Origin: Massilia cavernae
GTDB lineage: Bacteria; Pseudomonadota; Gammaproteobacteria; Burkholderiales; Burkholderiaceae_D
Length of the DNA stretch: 64,000 nucleotides
Direction: 5' to 3'
NCBI RefSeq assembly: GCF_003590855.1
Contig: NZ_QYUP01000124.1
Span: forward strand, 32,757 to 96,756
The notes beneath the pieces were generated by a model. That model ran no database searches and was not told where the DNA came from. It was given only the letters and a program-made list of their open reading frames with translations. Made by a program: the position numbers and the translations under genes. Positions 18,880 through 28,019 of the stretch are shown piece by piece (the first letter of the stretch is position 1; every line of letters starts with the position of its first letter).

Positions 18880-18928
18880 TTTGTATCTGTTTGTATCGCT
18901 TCCCTGTCAATATACACAGCGATACAAA
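18880..18928 (+). promoter_or_regulatory. Putative response-regulator operator in the Spy/regulator divergent region
   Basis: Two direct copies of TTTGTATC (18880-18887 and 18890-18897), exactly 10 bases apart start to start, then an inverted copy GATACAAA (18921-18928). The second and third copies extend to the perfect inverted pair TTTGTATCGCT/AGCGATACAAA. Tandem half sites one helical turn apart are typical of OmpR-family regulators. Control of both flanking genes is inferred. Confidence 0.6.
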
Positions 18929-18969
18929 TAGGCCGTGCAGGCTGTCCTTAAGTCAGGATAATTGCGGTT

Positions 18970-19698
18970 ATGGATACTCCCTCTACTATTCTCATCGTCG
19001 ACGACGACCGCGACATCCGTTCACTGCTGGCCGACTACCTCGAGGCCAACGGCTACCGCGCCCTGGTTGCGCCCGACGGCGCCGGCATGTGGAAGGCGCT
19101 CGACGACGCGCGCCCCGACCTGATCGTGCTCGACCTGAACATGCCGGGCGACGACGGCCTGACCCTGTGCCGCAAGCTGCGCGCCACCTCGACCATGCCG
19201 GTGATCATGCTCACCGCGCGCAGCGAACCGCTCGACCGCATCCTCGGCCTCGAGATGGGCGCCGACGACTACCTGCCCAAGCCGTTCGAACCGCGCGAGC
19301 TGCTGGCCCGCATCCGCAGCGTGCTGCGGCGCAGCCACGCGATGCCGTCGAACACCCCGTTCGACAACGCCCAGCGCATGCGCTTCTCCGGCTGGACGCT
19401 CGACCTCACCGCGCGCCACCTGATCAACCCGGACGGCCTGGTGATCATGCTGTCGGGCGCCGAGTTCCGCCTGCTGCGCGTGTTCCTCGAGCACCCGAAC
19501 CGCGTGCTCAACCGCGACCAGCTGCTGAACCTCACGCAGGGCCGCGACGCCGACCCGTTCGACCGCTCGATCGACATCCAGATCAGCCGCCTGCGCCAGA
19601 AGCTGGGCGAGGACGCGCGCCTGCCGCAGATCATCAAGACGGTGCGCAACGGCGGCTACGTGCTGGCGGGGCAAGTTACCGTGGAGCCAGGCGCATGA
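18970..19698 (+). CDS. OmpR-family response regulator
   Basis: Response regulator (242 residues): receiver domain (residues 1-120) with acidic cluster DDD at 11-13, phospho-acceptor Asp55 in LIVLDLNMPGDDG and the conserved Lys in LPKPFEPREL; then a winged-helix DNA-binding domain with RVLNRDQLLNL and SIDIQISRLRQKL. The stop overlaps the start of the kinase gene (ATGA), so the two are translationally coupled. The adjacent Spy-like gene and the tandem TTTGTATC repeats suggest that it senses envelope stress or metal, but the signal is not known. Confidence 0.94.
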   Translation: MDTPSTILIVDDDRDIRSLLADYLEANGYRALVAPDGAGMWKALDDARPDLIVLDLNMPGDDGLTLCRKLRATSTMPVIMLTARSEPLDRILGLEMGADDYLPKPFEPRELLARIRSVLRRSHAMPSNTPFDNAQRMRFSGWTLDLTARHLINPDGLVIMLSGAEFRLLRVFLEHPNRVLNRDQLLNLTQGRDADPFDRSIDIQISRLRQKLGEDARLPQIIKTVRNGGYVLAGQVTVEPGA

Positions 19699-21059
19699 GG
19701 GCGTTCTTCGGATCGATGACCGGGCGCGTGTTCCTGACCCTGCTGCTCGGTACCGTATTCTCGGCTGCGCTGACCCAGCTGCTGGCCGAGGCCGAGCGCC
19801 AGCGCGTGATCTCGGATTTCCGCAGCATCCATGCGCTCGACCGCGCCGAGCAGCTGATCACGGCCGCCGAAATCGTGCCCGCCTCGGCGCGCCTGGCCTA
19901 CCTGGGCGTCGCCAACCGCCCCGGCATACGGCTGGAAGAAGTGACCGGCGCGCTGCCGGTGGCGCCGCAGCACTCCGAATTCACCGCCGCGCTGGCCCAG
20001 CGCATGGGCAAGGGTTACCAGTTCGCGACCATTGCCGCGCGCCCGAAGGAATGCGATATCCCGCGCCCCCAGTCCAGCATCTTCGGGCCGAAGGAAGCGC
20101 TGTGGAAGGGCGCCTGCGAAAGCATCGACGTGAACCTGCCCGACGGCGGACGGCTGCGCCTGCAGATCCTGCCGCCGCCGCCATCGGTACTGGCCACCGA
20201 GACCGACTACCGCCTGATCATCGCGCTGTTCCTGGGCAGTATCGCGGTCCTGGCCTACCTGGTCGCGCGCATGACCACGCGCCCGCTCAAGCAGCTGGCG
20301 CAGGCGGCGAAAGATCTCGGCAACGACATCAACCACCCGCCGCTGGTGCTCGAAGGCGCCAGCGAGATTCGCCAGGCCAGCGCCGCCTTCAATGCCATGC
20401 AGGCGCGCATCCGCCAGTACATCGCGCAGCGCACCCAGATGCTGGCCGCGATCACCCACGACCTGCAGACCCCGCTGACGCGCATGCGCCTGCGGCTGGA
20501 AAAGGTCGGCGACCACGATCTGCAGGAGCGCCTGATCGGCGACCTGTCGGCGATGCAGCAAATGGTGCGCGAAGGCCTGGACCTGGCGCGCAGCACCGAC
20601 AATACCGAAGCGATGCAGGCGCTCGACCTCGACTCGCTGCTCGACAGCGTGTGCTCGGACGCCACCGACGCCAGCCAGCGGGTGGCGCTGCACGGGCGCG
20701 CCGGCATGGCCGTCATGGGCCGCCCGCTGGCCTTGCGGCGCTGCCTCGCCAACCTGATCGACAACGCGGTCAAGTACGGCAACCAGGCCGAACTGACCGT
20801 CGAGCGCGCGGCCGGCGCCGCGCGCATCCGCATCCGCGACCGCGGTCCCGGCATCGCCCGCGACGAGCAGGCGCGCGTGTTCGAGCCGTTCTACCGCGTC
20901 GAAAGCTCGCGTTCGCGCGAGTCGGGCGGCACCGGCCTTGGCCTGCCGATCGCACGCAATATCGCGGAGCAGCACGGCGGCAGCGTCACGCTGGCCAACC
21001 ACCTCGACGGCGGGCTGGAAGTGACCCTTGTGCTGCCCCAGGCTTATCCCGGTAAATAA
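19695..21059 (+). CDS. Sensor histidine kinase, partner of the upstream regulator
   Basis: Kinase of 454 residues: N-terminal membrane segment (about 10-30), periplasmic sensor region to about 170, second membrane segment (LIIALFLGSIAVLAYLVA), HAMP domain, phospho-acceptor His255 in AAITHDLQTPLTR, N box NLIDNAVKYG, and ATP-binding motifs DRGPGIA and GGTGLGLPIA. The ATG overlaps the regulator stop by 4 bases; longer upstream frames are shadows of the regulator gene. The periplasmic region matches no sensor type I recognise. Confidence 0.94.
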   Translation: MRAFFGSMTGRVFLTLLLGTVFSAALTQLLAEAERQRVISDFRSIHALDRAEQLITAAEIVPASARLAYLGVANRPGIRLEEVTGALPVAPQHSEFTAALAQRMGKGYQFATIAARPKECDIPRPQSSIFGPKEALWKGACESIDVNLPDGGRLRLQILPPPPSVLATETDYRLIIALFLGSIAVLAYLVARMTTRPLKQLAQAAKDLGNDINHPPLVLEGASEIRQASAAFNAMQARIRQYIAQRTQMLAAITHDLQTPLTRMRLRLEKVGDHDLQERLIGDLSAMQQMVREGLDLARSTDNTEAMQALDLDSLLDSVCSDATDASQRVALHGRAGMAVMGRPLALRRCLANLIDNAVKYGNQAELTVERAAGAARIRIRDRGPGIARDEQARVFEPFYRVESSRSRESGGTGLGLPIARNIAEQHGGSVTLANHLDGGLEVTLVLPQAYPGK

Positions 21060-21131
21060 ACGCGGCGTGATCGCCTTGCCTTATCCATAAATAACTGACG
21101 AAGAGCCGCCCGCGAGCGGCCAGGACATCAA

Positions 21132-22351
21132 ATGAAGCAGAAGAACATCGTACTCGCCGTCGGCGTGATCGCCATTGTCGGCACGGCCGCCTGGTACATG
21201 AACCGCGACGTCAACGGCGCGTCGGCGCCTGCGGGCGGCAAGGGCGGCCCGGCGGCGCCCAGCCGCCGGTGGTGGTCAACGTGGTGGCGCCGGTGCGCCG
21301 CGACGTGCCGGTCCCCCGATACTAACTGCAGGCGCTAACGGGCACGTCACGCCGGTCGCACCGTCGACCCGCATCTCGCCGACACCACACGATCCGCAAG
21401 GTTCACATCAAGGAAGGCCAGTTCGTCAAACGGGGCGAACCTGAGTGTTCTCGGCTCGACGAACCCGCAACGCGCGCGCCACATGTCGACAAGGCCCAGG
21501 CCCAGCTGGCGCGTGACCGCGCCCCCTGGCCGACCTCGAGCGCCAATACCAGCGCAACCAAGAGCTGGTGGCGCAGAAGTTCATCGGCACAGCGCGGTCG
21601 ACACCCTGCGCAGCCAAGTCGAGGCGGCGGGCGCGCCGCGGTCGCGGTCCAACCAGGCGCGCTTGCAGGCGAGCGCGTGGAGCGCCAGCTAGGCACCATC
21701 GTCCGCGCGCCGATGTCGGGCCGGGTCGGCGCCATTGACGTCCACCCGGGCAGCCTGGTGCAGCTGTCCACCTCGCTTACGACGATCACCCAGGTCGACC
21801 CGGTCAACGTCGCCTTCACGCTGCCGGAATCGGCGCTGTCCGACCTGCTCGCGGCCCAGCGCGCCGGCACGGTGGACGTGGTGGCCGAAACCGCGGGCGG
21901 CGAGCCGGCCGTCGGCAAGCTGAACTTCATCGACAACACGGTCGACCCGAAGGCCGGCACCATCCGGGTCAAGGCGCAATTCGACAACCGCGATTCGAAG
22001 CTGTGGCCGGGCCAGTACGTGTCCACCCGCGTGACCTTGCGCACGCTGAAGGACGCTACCGTCGTCCCGCAGAATGCCCTCATCATTAATACGCGTGGTA
22101 CCTTCGTATACGTGGTCGGCGAAGGCCAGGCCGCGCAGGAAGTACCGGTGCAGCGGGTCCACGCCTTCGGCACCGACGCGGTCGTCACCGGCCTGTCGGG
22201 CAGCGAAAAAGTCATCACCGAGGGCAAGCAGAACCTGCGCCCGGGCGGCAAGGTACGCCTCGCGGACGAAGCCCCGAAGGGTGACGGCGGCAAGCGCGGC
22301 GGCGCCCGTCGCGACGGCGCACCGCCGGCACAGAAGGAAGCAACGACATGA
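21132..22351 (+). pseudogene. RND efflux membrane-fusion (MdtA-like) gene, frameshifted
   Basis: Periplasmic adaptor of a tripartite RND pump. The N-terminal anchor (MKQKNIVLAVGVIAIVGTAA) and the whole C-terminal two thirds from 21677 (APMSGRVGAIDVHPGSLVQ to the end) are clean. Between about 21255 and 21700 the family sequence survives only as pieces in changing frames: PPVVVNVVAPVRRDVP, IRKVHIKEGQFVKRGE, VDKAQAQLARDRA, LADLERQYQRNQELVAQKF and AVDTLRSQVEA. At least five frame changes and some substitutions separate them. It overlaps the pump gene by 4 bases. Either true decay or sequence error in this stretch. Confidence 0.85.
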
Positions 22352-25300
22352 GCATCTCCGAAATCTGCATCCGCCGTCCGGTGATGGTGGTGCTGTTGTC
22401 GATCAGCCTGGTGCTGGTTGGTATCCTCGCCTACATCAACATTCCGGTCGCGGCGCTGCCGAGCTATAACACCCCGGTCATCAACGTCAACGCCAACCTG
22501 CCCGGCGCCAGCCCGGAGACCATGGCTTCGTCGGTGGCGCTGCCGCTCGAGAAGCAGTTCTCGACGATTTCCGGCATCAAGATCATCACCTCCACCAGCA
22601 CCCAGGGCAACACCAGCCTGACCCTGGAATTCGACCCGAAAATCGACGTCAACGAAGCCGCAGTCGACGTGCAGGCGGCGCTGCTCGGCGCCCAGCGCGC
22701 GCTGCCGCAGGAGATGACGGACCTGCCGTCGTACCGCAAGGTCAACCCGGCCGACGCGCCGGTGCTGTTCATGGCGATGACCTCGCCGTCGATGAGCCTG
22801 TCCGACCTGAACGACTACGCCGAAAACCTGATCGCGCCCAGCCTGTCGACCCTGCCGGGCGTGGCGCAGGTGACGGTCAATGGCCAGAAGCGCTTTGCCG
22901 TGCGCGTGCGCACCAAGGCCGACCTGATGAACGCGCGCGACATCTCGCTCGACGAGCTGGCCGCCGCGCTGCGCGCCGCCAATTCGAATTCGCCGCTGGG
23001 CGTGCTCGATGGCCCCAACCAGACCCTGACCATCCAGGGCAATGCCCAGCTGATGAAGGCGTCCGAGTTCGCCGAGATCATCGTCGCCACTCGCAACGGC
23101 CAGCCGGTGCGCCTGCGCGACGTCGCCACCGTCGAGGACAGCTTCCAGTCGGTCAAGGCCGCCGGCAGCTTCAACGGCGAACGCTCGATCGTGCTGATGG
23201 TGCAGCGCCAGCCGAACGCGAACACGGTGCAGGTGGTCGACGCGGTGCGCGCGCTGCTGCCGCGCTTCCAGGCCCAGGTGCCGGCATCGATCAAGCTCAG
23301 CCTCGTCAACGACGGCTCGGTCTCGATCCGCGAGGCGATCCATGACGTCGAGCTGACGCTGGCGTTCACGGTGGTGCTGGTGATCCTGGTGATCTTCCTG
23401 TTCCTGCACCGTGCCTCCGCCACCTTCATCCCGGCGGTTACGATGCCGATCTCGCTGCTCGGCGCGGTGGGCCTGCTGTACTGGCTCGGCTACAGCCTCG
23501 ACAACGTGTCCCTGCTCGGCATTACGCTGGCGGTCGGGTTGGTGGTCGACGACGCCATCGTGGTGCTGGAAAACATCGTGCGGCATATCGAAATGGGCAA
23601 GCGCCCGCTGGCCGCCGCCCTGATCGGTTCGAAGGAGATGGGCTTCACCATCATCTCGATCTCGATCTCGCTGGTGGCGGTGTTCATCCCGATCTTCTTC
23701 ATGCCTGGCGTGATCGGCCTGCTGTTCCACGAATTTGCCGTCGTGGTCGGCCTGGCGGTGCTGGTGTCGGCCGTGGTGTCGCTGACCCTGGTGCCGATGC
23801 TGGCCAGCCGCCTGCTGCCGGCCCATGGCGACCACGGACCGGGCAAGAAAAACTTCGTCGGCCGCCACTTCGAGGCGGGCTTCGAAAAGGTCCGCACCGG
23901 CTACCAGAAAACCCTCGACATCGCGCTGGCGCACCGCACCATCGTGCTGCTGGTCGCGGTCGGCACCTTCGCGCTGACCGTCGTCATGTACGCCACCATC
24001 CCGAAGGGCTTCTTCCCCGAGGAAGACCTGGGCCGGCTGCGCATCAGCGTCGAAGCGGCGGAAGAAACCTCGACCGACGCGATGGCGCAGTTGCAGGACA
24101 AGGTGGTGGCCATCGTGCGCGCTCATCCTGCGGTGCAGGATGTGACCTCGTTCACCGGCGGCGGCAATACCGGCCGCATGTTCGTGATGCTCAAGCCGCG
24201 CGACGAGCGCAAGAAGATGCCGGAAGTCGTCGACGAACTGCGCAAGGACACGCGCGCGGTGCCGGGCGTGTCGGTGTTCCTCAGCCCGACCCAGAACCTG
24301 CAGCTTGGCGGACGCCAGAGCAAGAGCCGCTACCAGTACACGCTGCAGAGCGTGCGCGCGGACGACCTGAACGAATGGGCCAACAAATTCCTCGACCGCA
24401 TGCGCGCCGACCCGGACTTCCGCGACGTCACCAGCGATTCGCAGCAGGGCGGCCTGCAGGCGCGCCTGAACGTCGACCGCGACAAGGCCGCCACCCTCGG
24501 CGTGGAAATGGCCGACGTGCGCACCGCGCTCTACGCGTCCTTCGGCGAGCGCCAGGTCTCGACCATCTACTCGCCGGCGGCCAGCTACAACGTCATCATG
24601 GAAGCCGATGCGGCCGACCGCCAGTTCGACGACGCGCTGACCCGCGTCTCGGTGCGCAGCAACACCGGCGCGCTGGTCAAGCTGTCCAGCTTCGCCACGG
24701 TGGAGCGCACTGTGGGCCCGACCTCGGTCAATCACCAGGGCCAGCTGCAGGCGATCACGCTGTCGTTCAACCTGCCGCCCGAAGTCCCGCTGGGTAACGC
24801 CACCGCCAAGATCGACCGCATGGCCACCGACATGAAGCTGCCGGCCTCCGTCATCACGCGCTACGGCGGCGACGCGGCGGTGTTCGAGGAATCGCAGGCC
24901 AGCCAGGTGATCCTGATCGTCGCGGCGCTGGGCGTGATCTACGTGCTGCTCGGCGTGCTGTACGAAAGCTATATCCACCCGCTGACCATCCTGGCCGGCC
25001 TGCCGTCGGCCGCGGTGGGCGCGCTGCTGACCCTGGAGCTGTTCGGCCTCGACCTGACCATGATCGCCATCATCGGCATCCTGATGCTGATCGGGATCGT
25101 CAAGAAGAACGCGATCATGATGATCGACTTCGCGCTGCACGCGCAGCGGGTCGAGGGCAAGAGCCCGCACGACGCGATCCGCGAAGCTTGCCTGCTGCGC
25201 TTCCGCCCGATCCTGATGACGACGCTGGCGGCGATGATGGGCGCGATCCCGATCGCGCTGGGCATGGGCGCCGGCGCCGAACTGCGCCAGCCGCTCGGCT

Positions 25301-25569
25301 TGGCCGTGGTGGGCGGCCTGCTGTTCTCGCAAGTGATCACGCTGTACATCACCCCGGTGATCTACCTCTACCTCGACAAGTACAGCGGCACCGGACCGCT
25401 GTCGGACGAGCAGCTGGCCGCGCGCGACGCCGCCTCGCTGCCGCCGCTGGCCGAACAGCCGGCCCCGCGCGAGCCGGGCGACGCCGGGGCGCCGGAAGGC
25501 GGGCAGGTGGCCGCCCGCGCCCGCCTGCTGCGCGAGGAGCAGTTGAAGCGCGACGCCGCAGCAGGTTGA
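22348..25569 (+). CDS. RND efflux pump, inner-membrane permease (MdtB/MdtC-like)
   Basis: Proton-driven RND transporter (1073 residues) of the hydrophobe/amphiphile efflux family. It has the usual N-terminal SISEICIRRPVMVVLLSISL, twelve membrane segments in two halves, and the proton-relay aspartate pair in GLVVDDAIVVLENI (about residues 397-410). The C-terminal half is complete and is followed by a polar tail of about 55 residues (Pro/Ala/Glu-rich, then a short basic helix) beyond the last membrane segment. The start overlaps the adaptor gene (ATGA). No outer-membrane channel gene follows. The substrate cannot be told. Confidence 0.93.
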   Translation: MSISEICIRRPVMVVLLSISLVLVGILAYINIPVAALPSYNTPVINVNANLPGASPETMASSVALPLEKQFSTISGIKIITSTSTQGNTSLTLEFDPKIDVNEAAVDVQAALLGAQRALPQEMTDLPSYRKVNPADAPVLFMAMTSPSMSLSDLNDYAENLIAPSLSTLPGVAQVTVNGQKRFAVRVRTKADLMNARDISLDELAAALRAANSNSPLGVLDGPNQTLTIQGNAQLMKASEFAEIIVATRNGQPVRLRDVATVEDSFQSVKAAGSFNGERSIVLMVQRQPNANTVQVVDAVRALLPRFQAQVPASIKLSLVNDGSVSIREAIHDVELTLAFTVVLVILVIFLFLHRASATFIPAVTMPISLLGAVGLLYWLGYSLDNVSLLGITLAVGLVVDDAIVVLENIVRHIEMGKRPLAAALIGSKEMGFTIISISISLVAVFIPIFFMPGVIGLLFHEFAVVVGLAVLVSAVVSLTLVPMLASRLLPAHGDHGPGKKNFVGRHFEAGFEKVRTGYQKTLDIALAHRTIVLLVAVGTFALTVVMYATIPKGFFPEEDLGRLRISVEAAEETSTDAMAQLQDKVVAIVRAHPAVQDVTSFTGGGNTGRMFVMLKPRDERKKMPEVVDELRKDTRAVPGVSVFLSPTQNLQLGGRQSKSRYQYTLQSVRADDLNEWANKFLDRMRADPDFRDVTSDSQQGGLQARLNVDRDKAATLGVEMADVRTALYASFGERQVSTIYSPAASYNVIMEADAADRQFDDALTRVSVRSNTGALVKLSSFATVERTVGPTSVNHQGQLQAITLSFNLPPEVPLGNATAKIDRMATDMKLPASVITRYGGDAAVFEESQASQVILIVAALGVIYVLLGVLYESYIHPLTILAGLPSAAVGALLTLELFGLDLTMIAIIGILMLIGIVKKNAIMMIDFALHAQRVEGKSPHDAIREACLLRFRPILMTTLAAMMGAIPIALGMGAGAELRQPLGLAVVGGLLFSQVITLYITPVIYLYLDKYSGTGPLSDEQLAARDAASLPPLAEQPAPREPGDAGAPEGGQVAARARLLREEQLKRDAAAG

Positions 25570-25659
25570 ACTTGCCGCAAGGTTTCAATTGACCTGCAAC
25601 AACGTGTGCGATTGACCGTCTGCCTACCATGGGCCTTGCTTTGGACATGGCAGGCGGTC

Positions 25660-25987
25660 GACTTGACATCCTCCCCTTCGTGAACGAAAGGGGATTCCCA
25701 CTGCTGGCGTCTGATGCCCCAGACGGAGGCCGGACTGAAACGAGCCCAGCTTCTTATTCAATCCACAGGATATCTCTCGACCTCGCCTAAGGCGTCTGCG
25801 GATTGGAAAAAGCGGTACTAGTAAGTCATGCCCCAGCGCGTAATCGCATACTGAAGCACTTACGGAGTTTGACCGTGGACCAACACCAAAGTTCAAAACA
25901 TTTTTTCACTTGGACGGCTGCGGGCGCGTCGCGCCCGGCTCCTTTCACTCCCTGCCCTGGAGGACAGGGTTTCTCGGAGCAATTCTG
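25660..25987 (+). mobile_element. Remnant of an IS200/IS605-type (TnpB) element
   Basis: Stretch of about 330 bases with no intact gene between the pump and the FAD/NAD(P) gene. One edge has TTGAC followed by CATCCTCCCC, a bulged hairpin (about 25674-25694) and GGGGATTCCC, as at ends of TnpB-type elements. The other edge has a hairpin of CCCTG and CAGGG (25950-25969) followed by GTTTCTCGGAGCAATTCTGAT. A third hairpin (CGGGCGC/GCGCCCG) lies at 25921-25937. A minus-strand frame reading NKKLGSFQSGLRL then VGIPFRSRRGGCQ may be the C-terminus of a lost TnpB. Called by resemblance; orientation and exact ends are uncertain. Confidence 0.5.
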
Positions 25988-27883
25988 ATGGAACGGTCCA
26001 GCGTCACCATCATCGGCATTGGCCCGCGCGGCATGTCCATCCTCGAGCGGATCGTCGCCTTCGCGCGCACAGTGCCGCTTCCCCTTCAGGTCAACCTGGT
26101 CGACCCGGGCGAATGCGGGCCCGGCGTGCACCTGCCGCGCCAGCCGCAGCACCTCCTGATTAACACCCTGGCCAGCCAGGTCACCATCTTCCCGTTCGCC
26201 GAAGCGGTGCAAATACCGTGCGCCTGCGAGGCGCCTTCGCTGACCGAATGGGCGCGCGCGCAGGGCTACCGCCGCTTCGGCGAACAGTTCGTCAAGGCCG
26301 GCGCCGCCGGCGGGGGCGAGGAAATCACCGACGACGATTACCTGCCGCGCCAGCTGCTCGGGCTCTACCTGTCTTGGGCCTACGCGCAGGTGGCGGGCGC
26401 GGCGCCGCCGTCGATGACCATCCGGCACCTGCGCCAGCGCGCCGCCGACATGGCGCCCCAGCCCGGCGGCGGCTACCTGGTCGAGCTGGAAAACGGCTTC
26501 TCGCTGGCCAGCGACTTCGTTTTCCTTGCCACTGGCCACTGCCGCAACAAGCTCACCGACGAAGAAGCCTGGTACCGCAACTTTGCCCAGGACCATGCGC
26601 GCTACAACAGCAAGCTGGGTTTCGTGCGCCACGTGTACCCGCTGGACCGGCTGGCCGGCATCGCCGCCGACGCCACCGTGGCGGTGCAGGGCCTCGGCCT
26701 TACCGCGCACGACGTGGTAGCCGAGCTGACGGTAGGTCGGGGCGGCGAATTCGTCACGGAAGACGGCGAGTTGCATCACATCCGTTCCGGGATGGAGCCG
26801 CAACTGATACTCTTCTCGCGCAACTGCATGCCGGCACTGGCGCGCGGCGTCAACCAGAAAGGGCTGGCGGGCCGCCACCAGGCCCGCTTCTTCACGCGCG
26901 ACGCGGTCGCGGAAATGCGCGAGCAGCGCCTGCGCGCGGGGCTGGGCGGCCAGCTCGATTTCGACCGCGACCTGTTTCCCCTCGTGATCAAGGAAATGGG
27001 CTACGCCTGGCGCACGGTCGCCGACGGCGTGGCGCCCGACGCCGGCTGGTATGCGGTGGGCGAGGACGAGAAGGAAGCCATCGACGCCATGCTGTTCCCG
27101 CTGCGCGGGCGCAGTTTCGGCAGCGCCGCCGAATTCCGCGCCTTCTTCCGTAACTGCCTGGAACAGGACCTGTGCGAAGCCGGGCGCGGCAACCTTGGCA
27201 GTCCGGCAAAAGCCGCGGCCGACGTGCTGCGCGACGCCCGCGCGGTGCTGCAGGACGTGGTCGAAAATGGCGGGCTGGCGCCGGCCTCGCACCGCAAGTT
27301 CCTCAACGTGTATAACCCCGCCATCAACCGCATCACCTTCGGCCCGCCGTGCCAGCGCAACGCCCAGCTGCTGGCGCTGATGGACGCCGGCGTGCTGTCG
27401 GTGGCGCCGGGGCCCAACGCCGCGCTGCGCATCGACGAGGAACGCTCCCGGTTCGCGCTGTATACGAAAATCGGTAACGGAACCGTCACCGCGCACGCCG
27501 ACGTGCTGGTGGTGGCGCGGCTGGATACCTACTCGCCCGAGAGCGACGATTCGGTGTTCACCCGCAACCTGGTCAAGCGCGGTATCGTGCGGCCGTACTT
27601 CAATGGCGGCTTCCATCCCGGCGGGCTGGATATCGATTACGCCAACCACCCGGTCGGACGCTCGGGGCGCGCCAGTTCCACCCTGTGGGCGGTCGGCTGC
27701 CTGGTCGAAGGCGCGCATTACTACACCCACGCCTTGCCGCGCCCGCGCATTCATTCGCGCCAGGTGCTCGACGCCGACCGCTGCGTGCGCGAGCTGTTCA
27801 CCCAGCTGGCGGCGCGCCATCCGGCCGCTCCGAAAAAACGGGCTCCGCGCCTGGCCAGCGGACTCGCACTCCAGCGCTGCTGA
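25988..27883 (+). CDS. FAD/NAD(P)-binding domain protein, function unknown
   Basis: Soluble protein of 631 residues that looks like the large FAD-NAD(P)-binding family found in many soil bacteria. The dinucleotide-binding motif GIGPRGMSILERI is at residues 10-22, right after the chosen ATG, and a second glycine-rich segment is GLGLTAHDVVAEL. The ATG has GGAG 8 bases upstream, inside the transposon-like end; the frame is open further upstream without a better start. The substrate is not known. There is no partner enzyme next to it, and siderophore or secondary-metabolite genes are not seen in the window. Confidence 0.75.
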   Translation: MERSSVTIIGIGPRGMSILERIVAFARTVPLPLQVNLVDPGECGPGVHLPRQPQHLLINTLASQVTIFPFAEAVQIPCACEAPSLTEWARAQGYRRFGEQFVKAGAAGGGEEITDDDYLPRQLLGLYLSWAYAQVAGAAPPSMTIRHLRQRAADMAPQPGGGYLVELENGFSLASDFVFLATGHCRNKLTDEEAWYRNFAQDHARYNSKLGFVRHVYPLDRLAGIAADATVAVQGLGLTAHDVVAELTVGRGGEFVTEDGELHHIRSGMEPQLILFSRNCMPALARGVNQKGLAGRHQARFFTRDAVAEMREQRLRAGLGGQLDFDRDLFPLVIKEMGYAWRTVADGVAPDAGWYAVGEDEKEAIDAMLFPLRGRSFGSAAEFRAFFRNCLEQDLCEAGRGNLGSPAKAAADVLRDARAVLQDVVENGGLAPASHRKFLNVYNPAINRITFGPPCQRNAQLLALMDAGVLSVAPGPNAALRIDEERSRFALYTKIGNGTVTAHADVLVVARLDTYSPESDDSVFTRNLVKRGIVRPYFNGGFHPGGLDIDYANHPVGRSGRASSTLWAVGCLVEGAHYYTHALPRPRIHSRQVLDADRCVRELFTQLAARHPAAPKKRAPRLASGLALQRC

Positions 27884-27911
27884 TACATCTTGTAACAACT
27901 ATCGCTCTCCG

Positions 27912-27934
27912 CACCTTGTAAGCTCTACAAGGTG
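27912..27934 (+). promoter_or_regulatory. Perfect palindrome, possible operator
   Basis: Nine-base perfect inverted repeat CACCTTGTA / TACAAGGTG around AGCTC, in the 136-base gap before the next gene. No T-run follows, so an operator or an mRNA hairpin is more likely than a terminator. Confidence 0.4.
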
Positions 27935-28019
27935 TCCTGCCCGTGCGCAATTATCCCAAAACGTATAGACTGCGCCCTCATCCCCCATTTCGACTTTGCT
28001 GCAGCCTGGAAAGCCGTAT

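Noticed and set aside
21403..25332. A 1309-codon minus-strand frame across the RND pump
   Set aside because: Composition is His/Gln/Arg-rich as expected of the antisense of a GC-rich gene; the plus-strand frame is a clear RND pump.
25660..25987. A CRISPR array or a new toxin-antitoxin pair in the gap before the FAD/NAD(P) gene
   Set aside because: No regularly spaced direct repeats or small paired frames; the hairpins fit transposon ends instead.
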